Assembly: GCA_017794925.1 (NCBI GenBank)
Contig: CP051238.1
Location: forward strand, 2,620,179-2,684,178
Direction: 5' to 3'
Length of the DNA: 64,000 bases
Source of the DNA: Aestuariibacter sp.
GTDB taxonomy: Bacteria; Pseudomonadota; Gammaproteobacteria; Enterobacterales; Alteromonadaceae
In this document: one piece after another, positions 17,973 through 26,976 of the stretch
How positions within the stretch are numbered: the stretch's first letter is position 1
Layout of the letters: every line of letters begins with the position of its first letter
The notes under the pieces: generated by a model
Databases searched by the model: none
What the model saw: only the letters and a program-made list of their open reading frames with translations
What the model was told of the DNA's origin: nothing
Translations under genes and position numbers: made by a program

Positions 17973-19145
17973 ATGTCAAAAGACGCAGCGGAACAGTTTG
18001 CTCAACAATTGAGTGAACTTCGCCAGGGAATAGACGAGCTGGATAGCCAGCTCGTTAATTTGTTAGCCAAACGCGCAGATTTGGCCGGCAAGGTAGGGGA
18101 GATTAAAGCTAAAACGGGTATGCCAATTTATGTGCCTGCCCGTGAAGCCGAAATGCTGGCAGATCGTCAGCAACAAGCTGAGTCAGCTGGGGTATCTCCG
18201 TCGCTCGTTGAAGACCTGTTACGTCGCATCATGCGAGAGTCTTACCATATTCAGAATAACCGCTACCGCTGCGTGAATCCCGGTGTTAAGCGCATCGTGG
18301 TGATTGGCGGTGCAGGAGCGTTAGGCAGTGTATTCGTCGGGTTGTTTAGTCGTAGTGGTTACGCTGTCGACATATTAGAAAAAGAGGGCTGGTCTGAGGC
18401 TGAGGCGTTGTTTTCACAAGCCAGCCTGGTATTAGTCTCTGTCCCCATTAACTTAACGGTTGACGTCATAGCCAGTCTGAAGGCGTTGCCGGAACACTGC
18501 ATTCTAGCTGATATCACCAGTATTAAAGACAAACCTCTTGAAGCCATGATGGCGGTTCATAGCGGGCCGGTGGTTGGGTTGCATCCCATGTTTGGGCCCG
18601 ATGCGCCCGGCATGATTAAACAAGTGGTTGTAGTATGCCACGGCCGCGGCGAAAAAACGTACGATTGGTTACTGCAGCAAATGCAAACCTGGGGGGCAAA
18701 TTTAATTGAGACAACGGCACAGGATCACGATAACGCGATGGCCTTTATTCAGGTCATGCGCCATTTCAACACCTTTGTTTATGGTGCACATTTGGCAGGT
18801 GAAAACCCCGACTTGGTTCAGCTCACTCAGCTAAGTTCCCCCATTTACCGATTGGAGCTGGCTATGGTGGGGCGTTTGTTCGCACAGTCGCCTAACCTTT
18901 ATGCTGATATCATCTATAATAATCCCGATAATTTTGCGTTATTGCGCCGCTTTCATACGCGTTTTGGCGATGCATTAACGTTACTTGAGCAGGGCGATAA
19001 AGCGGAATTTATTCGCCAATTTAACGAGATAGGTGAGTGGTTCGGTGATTATGCTAAAACCTGCCTGGTCGATAGCAAGCAATTATTACTAAAAGCTGAT
19101 GATAATCAGATGCTAAGGTCGGTCCAGTCCCCACCTAAAGAATAA
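17973..19145 (+). CDS. tyrA: Bifunctional chorismate mutase / prephenate dehydrogenase (T-protein)
   Basis: 390 residues. The N-terminal AroQ chorismate mutase covers about residues 10-95 ([31 protein letters not shown]), followed by an NAD-binding dehydrogenase with the glycine motif [10 protein letters not shown] near residue 112 and the active-site region [12 protein letters not shown] and [14 protein letters not shown]. It converts chorismate through prephenate to 4-hydroxyphenylpyruvate for tyrosine. Length is near E. coli TyrA (373). It is co-transcribed with the DAHP synthase gene. Confidence 0.96.
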   Translation: MSKDAAEQFAQQLSELRQGIDELDSQLVNLLAKRADLAGKVGEIKAKTGMPIYVPAREAEMLADRQQQAESAGVSPSLVEDLLRRIMRESYHIQNNRYRCVNPGVKRIVVIGGAGALGSVFVGLFSRSGYAVDILEKEGWSEAEALFSQASLVLVSVPINLTVDVIASLKALPEHCILADITSIKDKPLEAMMAVHSGPVVGLHPMFGPDAPGMIKQVVVVCHGRGEKTYDWLLQQMQTWGANLIETTAQDHDNAMAFIQVMRHFNTFVYGAHLAGENPDLVQLTQLSSPIYRLELAMVGRLFAQSPNLYADIIYNNPDNFALLRRFHTRFGDALTLLEQGDKAEFIRQFNEIGEWFGDYAKTCLVDSKQLLLKADDNQMLRSVQSPPKE

Positions 19146-19204
19146 TTGCGTCAGGCCGAAAAACTGCTTAGTGTAGAGTTTTCCTGCCTTATGGAAACAT
19201 TCAA

Positions 19205-21523
19205 ATGACTCTGAAACAGAGATTGCTGTTCTCCCTCATTCCTTTGGTTGTGCTTATTGTTTTGCTGATTGGCGGGATATCCCTTTACGTCAGTGTTAAT
19301 GAATCGAAAGAAGCGTTAACGGTTGGTGCTGAAAAAAAGCTGATGGTCGAGACCGCTCAAACCCATGAGTCGGTGACGCAATATCTCGAATTCATTGAAA
19401 AGCAAATGCGTTTAAAGGCGTCGGAAGCACTCGTTATTGAAGCGTCGAAACAGTTTGTTGACGCCTATAACCAATACAGCAACCAGCGACCGGCATTACA
19501 GAGTGCTGAGTTAAAAACGCTACAACGATACTACGACACAGATTTTGCCGATCTATACAAAAAGCGCAACGGCACGTCTGTCAGCAATCCATTGTCATTA
19601 GTCGATGGTTTGTCAGGTACAGCAAAAAAACTGCAATATGATTTTATTGCTGGTTCGCGATTTCCGATAGGAGAGAAAGATACTCTCTTTAAACCCAATA
19701 ATAATTCTGATTATGCGTCTGTGCACAATACCTATCATGGCTTCTTCCGGGCGTTTTTACAGGAGTTTGGTTACTACGATATTTTTATCGCGGATCCTAA
19801 AACCGGCAACATTGTTTACTCGGTGTTTAAGGAACTCGACTACGCGACTAACCTGGTGTCGGGGCCCTATGCGAAGACCGGAATTGCTGAAGCCTATCGC
19901 AAAGCGCTGACCAACAAAAATAAGGTGTCGTTTAGCGCGCTGAACAATTACTTACCTTCTTACGAGGCCATGGCGGGCTTTTTAAGTACTCAAATCATTG
20001 ATGAAAACGGCAATACTTCAGGTGTGCTGATATTTCAGATTCCGCTGAACGTGATCAGCAATATTTTGGTCCATGGTCAAAAATGGCAGGAAATCGGTTA
20101 TGGCGAATCAGGCGAGACGTACCTGGTAAGCGAAGACAAGAAACTGGTTACGGAAAGCCGGTTCTTTTTAGAAAACCCTGATGACTATTTAAGCGCAGTA
20201 GGGCGCTTGTATCCTGCAACAGCCAAACAGGTGGCAGACGCCGGGACCAGTGTCGGTATTCAGGATGTCGATACTGTGTCTGTAGAAAGGGCGCTAAACG
20301 GCCAGAAGGGCTTTGGTATCGTTAGAGACTATCGCGACGTTGAGGTATTTTCGGCTTACAGACAACTTGCCATTGGCGACAATAAATACGCATTGCTGGC
20401 TGAAATTGATGTAGAGGAAGCATTAAGACCGGCCACTGAATTACGTGATAAATTAATTGCCAGTTCCATGACTGCTATAGTGGTCATCGTGGGCCTGTCA
20501 GTGATTGTCATTATGTGGCTATCTGGCCGATTGGTGAGACCTTTAACCCGGTTAGGTGACGCCTGTGAACAACTGGCCAGTGGCGATGGGGATTTAACAG
20601 TTAAACTACAGGAAACCCGTATTGCTGAAATCAATCGAATTGTTGTGGCCTTTAATCAGTTTACCGGTCAAATCAGAGACATTATTGACAGCGTGAAAAG
20701 TTCGTCAGAGTCATTGGCATCAGCATCCGAGGAATTAAGTGCTATTACGCATCAAAGTGAAGCGACAACCGACAATCAGGCCAAACAAATGCAGGAAGTG
20801 GCGTCTGCTATTACGCAGCTGTCGGGTTCCATTACTAATATTGCAGAATCAACGTCGGAAACCCGTGACTTTGGCACCAGAGCGGAACACAGTCTGAATG
20901 AAAACATGGAACGCGCAGATCTGGCGGCAGAAAACATTAAATTGTTGGTAAAGCTCATTCAAGACTCCTCAACGGTAATAGCATCCCTTAAGTCAGAGGT
21001 TTCCCAGATAACGTCGCTGCTAAATGTGATCAAGAGTATTGCTGATCAAACTAACTTGTTGGCGTTAAATGCGGCTATTGAAGCCGCCAGAGCCGGCGAA
21101 GCGGGCAGGGGCTTCTCGGTCGTTGCAGATGAGGTAAGAACGCTGGCAAATCGTTCTCAGGAGAGCACCGTTGAAATTGAACGGATCATTGAGGAGATGA
21201 ACCTGTCGTCCGAGAAATCAGTGATTGCGATGGAAAAAGCAGAAGCGGCAGCGGGTGGCGGTATTCACCTTGTCGATTTGGTAACGGTTGCGATGAACGA
21301 GCTGGGTCAAACGATTGCGCAGGTACAACAGTTAGTCAGTGTCGTGGCCAGTGCTGCTGTAGAGCAGGATGCCACATCCAATGCTATTGGTGAAAACGTT
21401 AGTGCAGTCAATCAATTGTCAGAAGACATACACAGTGGCGCGGTGCATACGCGGAATTCCGCCGATGAGCTGGCCAGAATTGCGGTATCGTTACAGGACA
21501 TGGTTAACCGATTCCGAACCTAA
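19205..21523 (+). CDS. Methyl-accepting chemotaxis protein with Cache-like sensor
   Basis: 772 residues. TM1 is at about 8-30, then a large periplasmic sensor (about 31-418) whose distal part has [19 protein letters not shown], typical of double Cache domains that bind small ligands. TM2 lies at about 420-441, a HAMP domain at 443-495, and the cytoplasmic coiled coil contains the conserved hairpin tip [19 protein letters not shown] and onward (about 613-650). It relays ligand binding to CheA/CheW. There is no pentapeptide CheR tether at the C-terminus (ends MVNRFRT). Monocistronic, bounded by a terminator that overlaps its stop codon. Ligand unknown; the location between aromatic amino acid genes is not evidence of one. 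Confidence 0.92.
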   Translation: MTLKQRLLFSLIPLVVLIVLLIGGISLYVSVNESKEALTVGAEKKLMVETAQTHESVTQYLEFIEKQMRLKASEALVIEASKQFVDAYNQYSNQRPALQSAELKTLQRYYDTDFADLYKKRNGTSVSNPLSLVDGLSGTAKKLQYDFIAGSRFPIGEKDTLFKPNNNSDYASVHNTYHGFFRAFLQEFGYYDIFIADPKTGNIVYSVFKELDYATNLVSGPYAKTGIAEAYRKALTNKNKVSFSALNNYLPSYEAMAGFLSTQIIDENGNTSGVLIFQIPLNVISNILVHGQKWQEIGYGESGETYLVSEDKKLVTESRFFLENPDDYLSAVGRLYPATAKQVADAGTSVGIQDVDTVSVERALNGQKGFGIVRDYRDVEVFSAYRQLAIGDNKYALLAEIDVEEALRPATELRDKLIASSMTAIVVIVGLSVIVIMWLSGRLVRPLTRLGDACEQLASGDGDLTVKLQETRIAEINRIVVAFNQFTGQIRDIIDSVKSSSESLASASEELSAITHQSEATTDNQAKQMQEVASAITQLSGSITNIAESTSETRDFGTRAEHSLNENMERADLAAENIKLLVKLIQDSSTVIASLKSEVSQITSLLNVIKSIADQTNLLALNAAIEAARAGEAGRGFSVVADEVRTLANRSQESTVEIERIIEEMNLSSEKSVIAMEKAEAAAGGGIHLVDLVTVAMNELGQTIAQVQQLVSVVASAAVEQDATSNAIGENVSAVNQLSEDIHSGAVHTRNSADELARIAVSLQDMVNRFRT

Positions 21524-21552
21524 AAAAATGGCCACGCAAGTGGCCATTTTTT
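21522..21552. terminator. Bidirectional intrinsic terminator between the MCP gene and pheA
   Basis: A near-perfect palindrome: A-run, ATGGCCAC, GCAA loop, GTGGCCAT, T-run. It reads equally well on both strands, so it ends the chemoreceptor transcript (its stop codon lies at the left edge) and the convergent pheA transcript, whose stop is 23 nt away. Confidence 0.92.
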
Positions 21553-21575
21553 CCTTTGAACAACATACAGCGCTT

Positions 21576-22757
21576 TTACGAAGTCAGTGCTTTACCTGCG
21601 GCAACTTTAGTTGGGCTGATTTCTTCACTTGGATAACAGCCCAGTACTTTTACATAACGGGTAATTTTCTTTAGTTCTGTAATGGCATTTTGCATTGGCC
21701 CATCCTGGGTGTTGCCGTCAACATCGATGTAAAACATCTCTTCCCATGGATTACCTGGAATAGGACGCGATTCAAGCTTCGTCATATTGATGCTGTTCTC
21801 TCGTAGCACCAACAAGGCCTCTACAAGTGCACCTGGCTTTTGGATGGTAGACATAACAAGTGTTGTTTTAGCAGGAACTTGAAGTGGAACCACTACTGGG
21901 TTGCGCGCAACAACGATAAAACGGCTATGGTTTTCTTTTTGATTGGCCAGGTTTGACTTGATCGCCATCAGTCCGTAAAGGTTTCCACCGGCTTCGCTGC
22001 CAATGGCTGCGACGTCGTCTCTGTTCATTTCACTGACTGTCAGCATGGCCGACGAGGTACTGTCCATGGTTTTCACTTCCACGTTGCCTAGCTCTGCCAA
22101 AAAGTGACTACATTGCGTGAACACCTGAGGATGCGCATACAGAGTTTTAATATTCGACAAGTTGGTTTCCTTGGCGACTAATAAACTGTGCTTAATGGCA
22201 TGCGTAAGCTCGCCGATGATATTGAGTTCTGTATGCTGTAGTTGGTCGTAGACTTCGTTGATACTTCCCGATGTCGTATTCTCGATAGGTAACACGGCGT
22301 AATCAGCTTCGTTGTTTTCTACCTTGCCTACTACTTCTTTAAAGCTTTGACAGCCAATTTCGAGCAGGTCGCCCGGGCGACGAGAAAAATACTTCTGAGT
22401 TGCGAGGTAACTGTATGATCCGCGATCACCCAGGAATGCCACGCGGTTAAGGGGCAGTGCGCTGCCAGGGTTAGCGCGTTCAGCCAGCATAGCTTGTTGA
22501 TTGAGTACAGAGTCTTCAATGATGACATGGAAAATCTGAGTGACATAATGAGGGTCTAACCCGTGCAGCTGACCTTCTTTTATCAGACGAATCAACAGCT
22601 GTTCTTCCCGGGCCTGATCACGCACCGGGATATGGTGCTTGATTTTTGTTTCGGCTACCTGGTTGGTTAAACCACGGCGTTCTGCCAACAGGCCGAGTAG
22701 TTCGGTATCGAGTGAGGTAATTCGCTCACGGATGGTATCTAATTCAGGCGCAGACAT
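21576..22757 (-). CDS. pheA: Bifunctional chorismate mutase / prephenate dehydratase (P-protein)
   Basis: 393 residues from the ATG at 22755-22757, preceded by GAGAGA. The frame continues upstream but only through the attenuator, so that extension is not used. Domains: AroQ chorismate mutase (about 1-90, LDTIRERITSLDTELLGLLAERR), prephenate dehydratase (about 105-285, FLGDRGSYSYLA, VLPIENTTSGSINEVYD) and an ACT regulatory domain (about 297-375) with the Phe-binding ESRP motif. It makes phenylpyruvate and is feedback-inhibited by phenylalanine in known homologues. Transcription is controlled by a Phe attenuator just upstream. Confidence 0.97.
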   Translation of the reverse strand: MSAPELDTIRERITSLDTELLGLLAERRGLTNQVAETKIKHHIPVRDQAREEQLLIRLIKEGQLHGLDPHYVTQIFHVIIEDSVLNQQAMLAERANPGSALPLNRVAFLGDRGSYSYLATQKYFSRRPGDLLEIGCQSFKEVVGKVENNEADYAVLPIENTTSGSINEVYDQLQHTELNIIGELTHAIKHSLLVAKETNLSNIKTLYAHPQVFTQCSHFLAELGNVEVKTMDSTSSAMLTVSEMNRDDVAAIGSEAGGNLYGLMAIKSNLANQKENHSRFIVVARNPVVVPLQVPAKTTLVMSTIQKPGALVEALLVLRENSINMTKLESRPIPGNPWEEMFYIDVDGNTQDGPMQNAITELKKITRYVKVLGCYPSEEISPTKVAAGKALTS

Positions 22758-22780
22758 AGTATCTCTCTTACACTTCAGGC

Positions 22781-22873
22781 AAAAAAAAACCTCCCTTGAG
22801 GGGAGGTTTATGTCACGCACAGCGTACCCCCCTCAACTGAAGGTGATAAACATAAAGAATAACGCTGTGTGTG
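22781..22873 (-). promoter_or_regulatory. Phenylalanine attenuator of pheA
   Basis: Three mutually exclusive RNA pairings can be read on the minus strand. Segment 1 (22862-22873, inside the leader peptide, just before the Phe codons) pairs with segment 2 (22814-22825) at 11 of 12 positions. Segment 2b (22827-22836) pairs with segment 3 (22796-22803) over 8 perfect base pairs to form the antiterminator. Segment 3 with segment 4 gives the terminator at 22787-22809 (9-bp stem AAACCTCCC/GGGAGGTTT) and a nine-T tail. Ribosome stalling at the Phe codons would block segment 1 and free the antiterminator, the classical E. coli pheA logic. Confidence 0.93.
22787..22809 (-). terminator. Attenuator terminator hairpin upstream of pheA
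   Basis: A 9-bp perfect stem with a 5-nt loop followed on the minus strand by nine T's (22781-22789). It lies 30 nt before the pheA start and would cut off transcription when charged tRNA-Phe is plentiful. Confidence 0.93.
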
Positions 22874-22892
22874 TCGTATTACGTACTTTCAT
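22833..22892 (-). CDS. pheL: pheA leader peptide
   Basis: A 19-residue reading frame with Phe at positions 12, 13, 15 and 18, that is four Phe in seven codons, ending 75 nt before pheA. Its codons overlap segment 1 and its TGA stop lies in segment 2b of the attenuator, as the mechanism requires. Upstream of the ATG there is only a short GCAGGG with a 2-nt gap, a poor ribosome-binding site. I chose this ATG because it is the only one after the candidate promoter. Confidence 0.88.
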   Translation of the reverse strand: MKVRNTTHTALFFMFITFS

Positions 22893-22899
22893 ACCCTGC

Positions 22900-22928
22900 A
22901 CTTTATTGTGGTAGGTGCTTTCTGTCAA
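22900..22928 (-). promoter_or_regulatory. Candidate promoter of pheL-pheA
   Basis: A perfect -35 TTGACA (22923-22928 on the minus strand) is separated by 17 bp from TAAAGT (22900-22905; 4 of 6 matches to TATAAT). The -10 box ends only 7 nt before the pheL ATG, so the start point would fall at or next to the ATG. Either pheL is leaderless or another promoter farther upstream is used. Confidence 0.6.
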
Positions 22929-22998
22929 CCCGTTTTTACAGATTTGCAATAACTTTTCAGTCTTTGGTATTGACAAATTTTTAGGTTTGCAGAATGAA

Positions 22999-23799
22999 CT
23001 AGTCACCAAGCAATGCTGCGAGCATTGTGCGTACTTCATTCGGTTCGAATGGCTTGTCGCACAGTGCATTTACGCCGGTTTGCTGAATGTTGGCCATATG
23101 CATGCTATCCGCTGCTTCAGACGTCACCATTATGATTGGGATATGTGATGTTTCAGGATTAAAACGAATAAATTCAGACAACTCTCGCCCATCCATTTCC
23201 GGCATGTTGTAATCGGTAACGACTAAATCAAAGGCTTCGTCTTTGATAAGTGTTAGCGCCATGGCACCATTTTCTGCTTCTTTAATTTTTTGCAGCCCCA
23301 TGCCTTCCAATACCCTGCGTATATGATTACGTGCGAGGCGGCTATCATCGACCAATAAAACACGTACTTCGTGGATATCAAACAATTCCAGGACCAGCTC
23401 GTCAGTATTGAGTAAATCCAGGCTGGCGTTTAGTGCGCGCTGCAAATGAATAGGCTCAAATGGTTTGGGAAGAATCGCGGCGACACCTGCTTGCTTAAAT
23501 TCCTCAAGCTTGCTGGTCCGGCTCTCACTGGATACCAGCATAAAAGGAATGGCTTTTAACGCGTCGTGATCTTTGACGTGTTTCAGTAGTTCAATGGCTG
23601 TTCCATCTTCAAAATACATGGCGCTGATAATTAAATCTGCGCCGTGCTGGTCAATAAGCTGTTTCGCTTCAGCGATGTTGGCAGCAGTATCAATTTGTTT
23701 TACATCTTCTTTAGTCAGAAAGGTAGAAATGATCTTTCTTTGTGTATCTGACGGCTCCACCAACACGATATTGAGGTCGGCAATTGATAACTTTTCCAT
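22999..23799 (-). CDS. Response regulator with two receiver domains, the first degenerate
   Basis: 266 residues and no output domain beyond two CheY-like folds. Receiver 2 (about 144-266) is complete: acidic pocket DD151/152, phospho-acceptor Asp196 in VVTDYNMP, Thr226 in VTSEA and Lys249 in DKPF. Receiver 1 (about 8-130) keeps the Lys (LPKPF) but has Ala60 where the phospho-acceptor Asp should be and a weakened acidic pocket (VEPSD), so it is probably a pseudo-receiver. Proteins of this shape work as phosphate-dependent protein-interaction switches. No partner kinase is adjacent. It is monocistronic and upstream of pheL on the same strand. Confidence 0.88.
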   Translation of the reverse strand: MEKLSIADLNIVLVEPSDTQRKIISTFLTKEDVKQIDTAANIAEAKQLIDQHGADLIISAMYFEDGTAIELLKHVKDHDALKAIPFMLVSSESRTSKLEEFKQAGVAAILPKPFEPIHLQRALNASLDLLNTDELVLELFDIHEVRVLLVDDSRLARNHIRRVLEGMGLQKIKEAENGAMALTLIKDEAFDLVVTDYNMPEMDGRELSEFIRFNPETSHIPIIMVTSEAADSMHMANIQQTGVNALCDKPFEPNEVRTMLAALLGD

Positions 23800-23974
23800 T
23801 TATATTCTCTTTTTCTCTGTCAGTAACTTGTAGTTGCTCCCCGTAGGAGCGTCGACTAAGTGAAAAGGCACTGACCGTTACTTATTAACCGTTTATTGAT
23901 ACATCATAGCAAACTGCATACTGCGAAAAACAGACTTCATCGGCATTATAGACTAAAGATAATTTCTAAATCTT

Positions 23975-24301
23975 TTAGCCGCCAGCTATTTTTGACGTTA
24001 TACCTTGTTGCTTAAGTAATGCCTGAATTTTATCTCTTGCATCGGTTTGCATTTCAATGGTGCCGTCTTTTACCGCACCCCCACAGCCACATTTCTTTTT
24101 TAGCGTGCTGCACAAGTCCTTTAACGCTGCGGCATCCTGATCCAGCCCGGTGATGATAGATACGCCTTTACCTTTTCGGCCTTTTGTTTCCCGGTGAATC
24201 CGGGCGATGCCATCCTTATTAACCGAACGGGTATCCGGTTTGTTCTTGTCGTTATTAATGCGACCGGTTTCGGTGCTGTAAACAAGATTGTTGTTTTGCA
24301 T
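23975..24301 (-). CDS. yciH: Translation-initiation-factor-like protein YciH (SUI1/eIF1 family)
   Basis: 108 residues, as in E. coli YciH. The SUI1 fold is recognised from GKGVSIITGLD, LKDLCSTLKKKCGCGGAVKDG and IEMQTDARDKIQALL. It is homologous to eIF1 and can affect start-site fidelity; its in vivo role in bacteria is not settled. It diverges from the STAS-domain gene across about 108 nt that hold a TATAAT sequence for the plus strand. Confidence 0.93.
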   Translation of the reverse strand: MQNNNLVYSTETGRINNDKNKPDTRSVNKDGIARIHRETKGRKGKGVSIITGLDQDAAALKDLCSTLKKKCGCGGAVKDGTIEMQTDARDKIQALLKQQGITSKIAGG

Positions 24302-24334
24302 TTTTTCTATTGCCTTTCAAATAATTGTCTACAC

Positions 24335-24340
24335 TATAAT
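24335..24340 (+). promoter_or_regulatory. Possible -10 box for the STAS/partner-switch genes
   Basis: A perfect TATAAT 70 nt before the STAS start. The best -35 (TTGCCT, 24310-24315) would need a 19-bp spacer, which is too long, so the promoter may be weak, activated or of another sigma class. A small GGGG-AATGAA-CCCC hairpin follows in the presumed leader. Confidence 0.4.
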
Positions 24341-24409
24341 GAGTATAGGGGAATGAACCCCCATAATTTTGTCTATGGTAGCAAAAGCATTTAGTCAGTG
24401 GGAGCGAAG

Positions 24410-24712
24410 ATGACAATAAATACTGCCGTTAAAAATGGAGAATGCTGGGAAATTCAGTTAGGGGAAAAGTTTGATTTTTCCGTCGTTACTGACTTCCGGG
24501 AGGCATACAGCGACATGCCCGCATCAATCAAGGAAATTGAGGTTAACCTGACTGATACGCTTTATATGGACAGTTCTGCGTTAGGCATGCTGTTGAATAT
24601 GCAAAAGGTACTGGCTGGAAAGCAGTTGCGTTATGTCATTTCTAATTGTCGCCCGGCGGTAGCCAGAATTCTTGAAATATCGCGTTTTAACAAAAAATTC
24701 GACATAGTGTAG
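24410..24712 (+). CDS. STAS-domain anti-sigma factor antagonist (CrsA/HsbA-like)
   Basis: 100 residues, a single STAS domain. The conserved phospho-acceptor region YMDSSALGMLL puts Ser55/Ser56 at the site phosphorylated in SpoIIAA-type proteins. I prefer the ATG at 24410, preceded by GGGAG at 6 nt, over a GTG 12 nt upstream. It lies 9 nt before a REC-PP2C-HATPase protein. In Shewanella (CrsA/CrsR) and Pseudomonas (HsbA/HsbR) this gene pair forms a partner switch; the same role is inferred here. Confidence 0.88.
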   Translation: MTINTAVKNGECWEIQLGEKFDFSVVTDFREAYSDMPASIKEIEVNLTDTLYMDSSALGMLLNMQKVLAGKQLRYVISNCRPAVARILEISRFNKKFDIV

Positions 24713-24721
24713 TCGAAGCAC

Positions 24722-26371
24722 ATGTTTCAAATCCTGATAGTCGACGATGAATACATCAACCGCTGTATGTTGAGAGAAATGCTCGTCGCCGCTGGCTATG
24801 AGGATGTTATTGAAGCTGGCGATGGACAGAGTGCGTTGGAAATGGCGCAGGAGCACACGCCGGATATGGTGCTCCTTGATGTCATGATGCCCGGTCTCAG
24901 CGGTCTGGAGGTTGCTCCGGAACTTAAGAAATTCTCGCCGGATTGCTATTTGCCCATCTTGTTTATCACCGCATTGGACGATCAGGCCAGTTTAGTTAAG
25001 TGCCTGGATGCGGGGGGCGATGATTTCATTTCGAAACCTTTCGATAGTGTAGTGCTGATCGCTAAAATCAAGGCACATGAGCGCTCCAGAACCATGAGCC
25101 TTGAATTGGCAGAGAAAAACGAGTCATTATTTTGGTATCGACAGGATGTTGAGCGAAATCATCGCATTGTTGAGCATATTTTTGCCAATGCCATGGCAGA
25201 GTCAGAAACCCTCGACAAACACTTCAGCTATTACATCCAACCTGAAACCCGTTTCAATGGCGATGTACTTTTATGTGAAAAAAGCCCGGTAGGTGGCGCT
25301 TATTTATTTGTAGGCGATTTCACCGGTCATGGCCTTGCCTCTGCGATCGGGGCGATTCCTGTTGCAAAAGCCTTCACTGCGATGGCAAAAAAGGGGTTGG
25401 CCGTTGAGGAAATCGCTGCTGAGTTAAATAAAATTCTGCTGGAATTTCTGCCAGCAGACATGTTTTGTGTGGCATGTATTGTCGAGATTGCACCTTCCGG
25501 TACACGCTTTACCGTATGGAATGGGGGGCTGCCAAGGTTAGTGGTTCGGGATACCCTGGGTAATATACGGCACAAAATTGAGTCCCGGCATATGCCGCTG
25601 GGCATTTTGGGTACACACGAATTTGAACGAAACGTAGAGCACGTTGATGCGCAGGAAGGCGACAGGCTGCTGGTATATACAGATGGACTTATGGAGTCTA
25701 CGCATCCTGAGTTGGGTGGTCTTGGTGAAGAAGGCGTGGAAAAGTGGTTTTCCGAGCACTGCCTGACCTCTGCACGGGCTTTCGTAGATTTAGCATCGGA
25801 ATATCGTCAGGGGCAACCTGCAACCGACGACATCACGATAGTGCTCTATCGTTGTGAACCATTCAGGGTGATAAACGAGCCCGATATTAATAGTGTATTG
25901 TTAGTGCCTTTTAAAACCGAAATGGTGTTAACAAACCAGCATTTAAAGCATACCAATGTCGCCGACTTTATCGTTCAGAAGTTATCCAATCTCGAGGGTT
26001 TGGAAGCAATCCGATCTGAGGTTTTTACCGTAATTACCGAGCTGCTAAATAATGCCATTGAACACGGTTTGTTAAAATTAGACTCGAGACTGAAGGATAG
26101 CTCTGAAGGGTTCGAAGAATATTACCGCCTGCGGGCCGAACGGCTGGAACAGCTCACGATGGGACACGTTAAAATAAGCCTGAATTGTGAACCCATACAA
26201 CGGTTATTGACTATTTCCGTGTTTGATTCCGGTGAGGGGTACATTGCTGAACCGGTGGTTGATTTATCTGATGATACCCATGGCCGGGGACTTTTGTTAT
26301 TGGAAGAATTTTGCGAATCAGTGGCTATTGAAGAGGGCGGTAGAAAGACCGTTGTAACGCTGTCTTTTTAA
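24722..26371 (+). CDS. Partner-switch regulator: receiver, PP2C phosphatase and HATPase kinase (CrsR/HsbR-like)
   Basis: 549 residues, three domains. Receiver (1-122) with DD9/10... and phospho-acceptor Asp53 (LLDVMMP). SpoIIE-type PP2C phosphatase (about 175-385) with VGDFTGHGLASAIGA and LLVYTDGLMES and ATDDITIV metal-binding motifs. RsbW-like HATPase (about 425-549) with TELLNNAIEHG (N box) and DTHGRGLLLLEE. One protein can therefore both phosphorylate and dephosphorylate the adjacent STAS protein, and the receiver decides which. Relatives in Shewanella and Pseudomonas act as anti-sigma factors in RpoS control; the target here is inferred. Confidence 0.9.
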   Translation: MFQILIVDDEYINRCMLREMLVAAGYEDVIEAGDGQSALEMAQEHTPDMVLLDVMMPGLSGLEVAPELKKFSPDCYLPILFITALDDQASLVKCLDAGGDDFISKPFDSVVLIAKIKAHERSRTMSLELAEKNESLFWYRQDVERNHRIVEHIFANAMAESETLDKHFSYYIQPETRFNGDVLLCEKSPVGGAYLFVGDFTGHGLASAIGAIPVAKAFTAMAKKGLAVEEIAAELNKILLEFLPADMFCVACIVEIAPSGTRFTVWNGGLPRLVVRDTLGNIRHKIESRHMPLGILGTHEFERNVEHVDAQEGDRLLVYTDGLMESTHPELGGLGEEGVEKWFSEHCLTSARAFVDLASEYRQGQPATDDITIVLYRCEPFRVINEPDINSVLLVPFKTEMVLTNQHLKHTNVADFIVQKLSNLEGLEAIRSEVFTVITELLNNAIEHGLLKLDSRLKDSSEGFEEYYRLRAERLEQLTMGHVKISLNCEPIQRLLTISVFDSGEGYIAEPVVDLSDDTHGRGLLLLEEFCESVAIEEGGRKTVVTLSF

Positions 26372-26512
26372 ACAGCCCTTATCGCAAAACTGCTGATATG
26401 TTATTGAACGCATCGCTCTGAAAGCCGTCAGGGCTTTAATTAAACATAAAAGGGCATTTTTTGCTGAGTGCATTGTCAAAACGTTTAAATACTCAGCAAA
26501 ATGGAGAAGTAG

Positions 26513-26953
26513 ATGTTAAAAGCGATCCTTTCAAAATTGAAAAGCGGAGAATCGCAACAGGTAGATACACATACCGTTGAAGTCGCAACAGCAGCATTGT
26601 TGTACGAAGTCGTCAGAGCTGATGATGACGTCGATAAACGTGAATTAGCTGAATTGTCTGCTATGCTGGAGAAAACCTTTTCGTTGAGTGCAAGCGAGCT
26701 CAAATTGGTTCACGAAAGCGGGAGCAAGCAGTCTGAAGACGCAGTAGATTTAGTGCAGTTTACTCAGGTATTGAACCAAAAACTTAATGACACGGATAAA
26801 CAGCAGGTCATTCTGGGGCTATGGAAAGTTGCGTATGCAGATAACGAACTGGAGCCTTTGGAGGAACACATTATCCGTAAAATTGCAGATTTATTATATA
26901 TACCGCATAGCCAGTACATTCAGGCGAAGCTAACTGTTCAGTCAGCAAGATAA
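26513..26953 (+). CDS. TerB-like domain protein
   Basis: 146-residue all-helical cytoplasmic protein. Two TerB-type acidic motifs are visible: ALLYEVVRADDDVDKRELAEL and GLWKVAYADNELEPLEEHIIRKIADLL. TerB-like domains bind metals or serve as membrane-linked signalling scaffolds; tellurite resistance is not implied. It follows the partner-switch gene by 141 nt, which include a short AAAGCC/GGCTTT hairpin, and precedes the GGDEF-EAL gene by 23 nt, so it is probably co-transcribed with the latter. The start at 26513 has GGAGAAG upstream. Confidence 0.82.
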   Translation: MLKAILSKLKSGESQQVDTHTVEVATAALLYEVVRADDDVDKRELAELSAMLEKTFSLSASELKLVHESGSKQSEDAVDLVQFTQVLNQKLNDTDKQQVILGLWKVAYADNELEPLEEHIIRKIADLLYIPHSQYIQAKLTVQSAR

Positions 26954-26976
26954 TATGATGTAACCGGTCGCCTCTT

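Noticed and set aside
22758-22820. N-terminal extension of PheA by 21 residues
   Set aside because: It would be translated through the attenuator terminator, while the ATG at 22757 has GAGAGA upstream and fits the family start.
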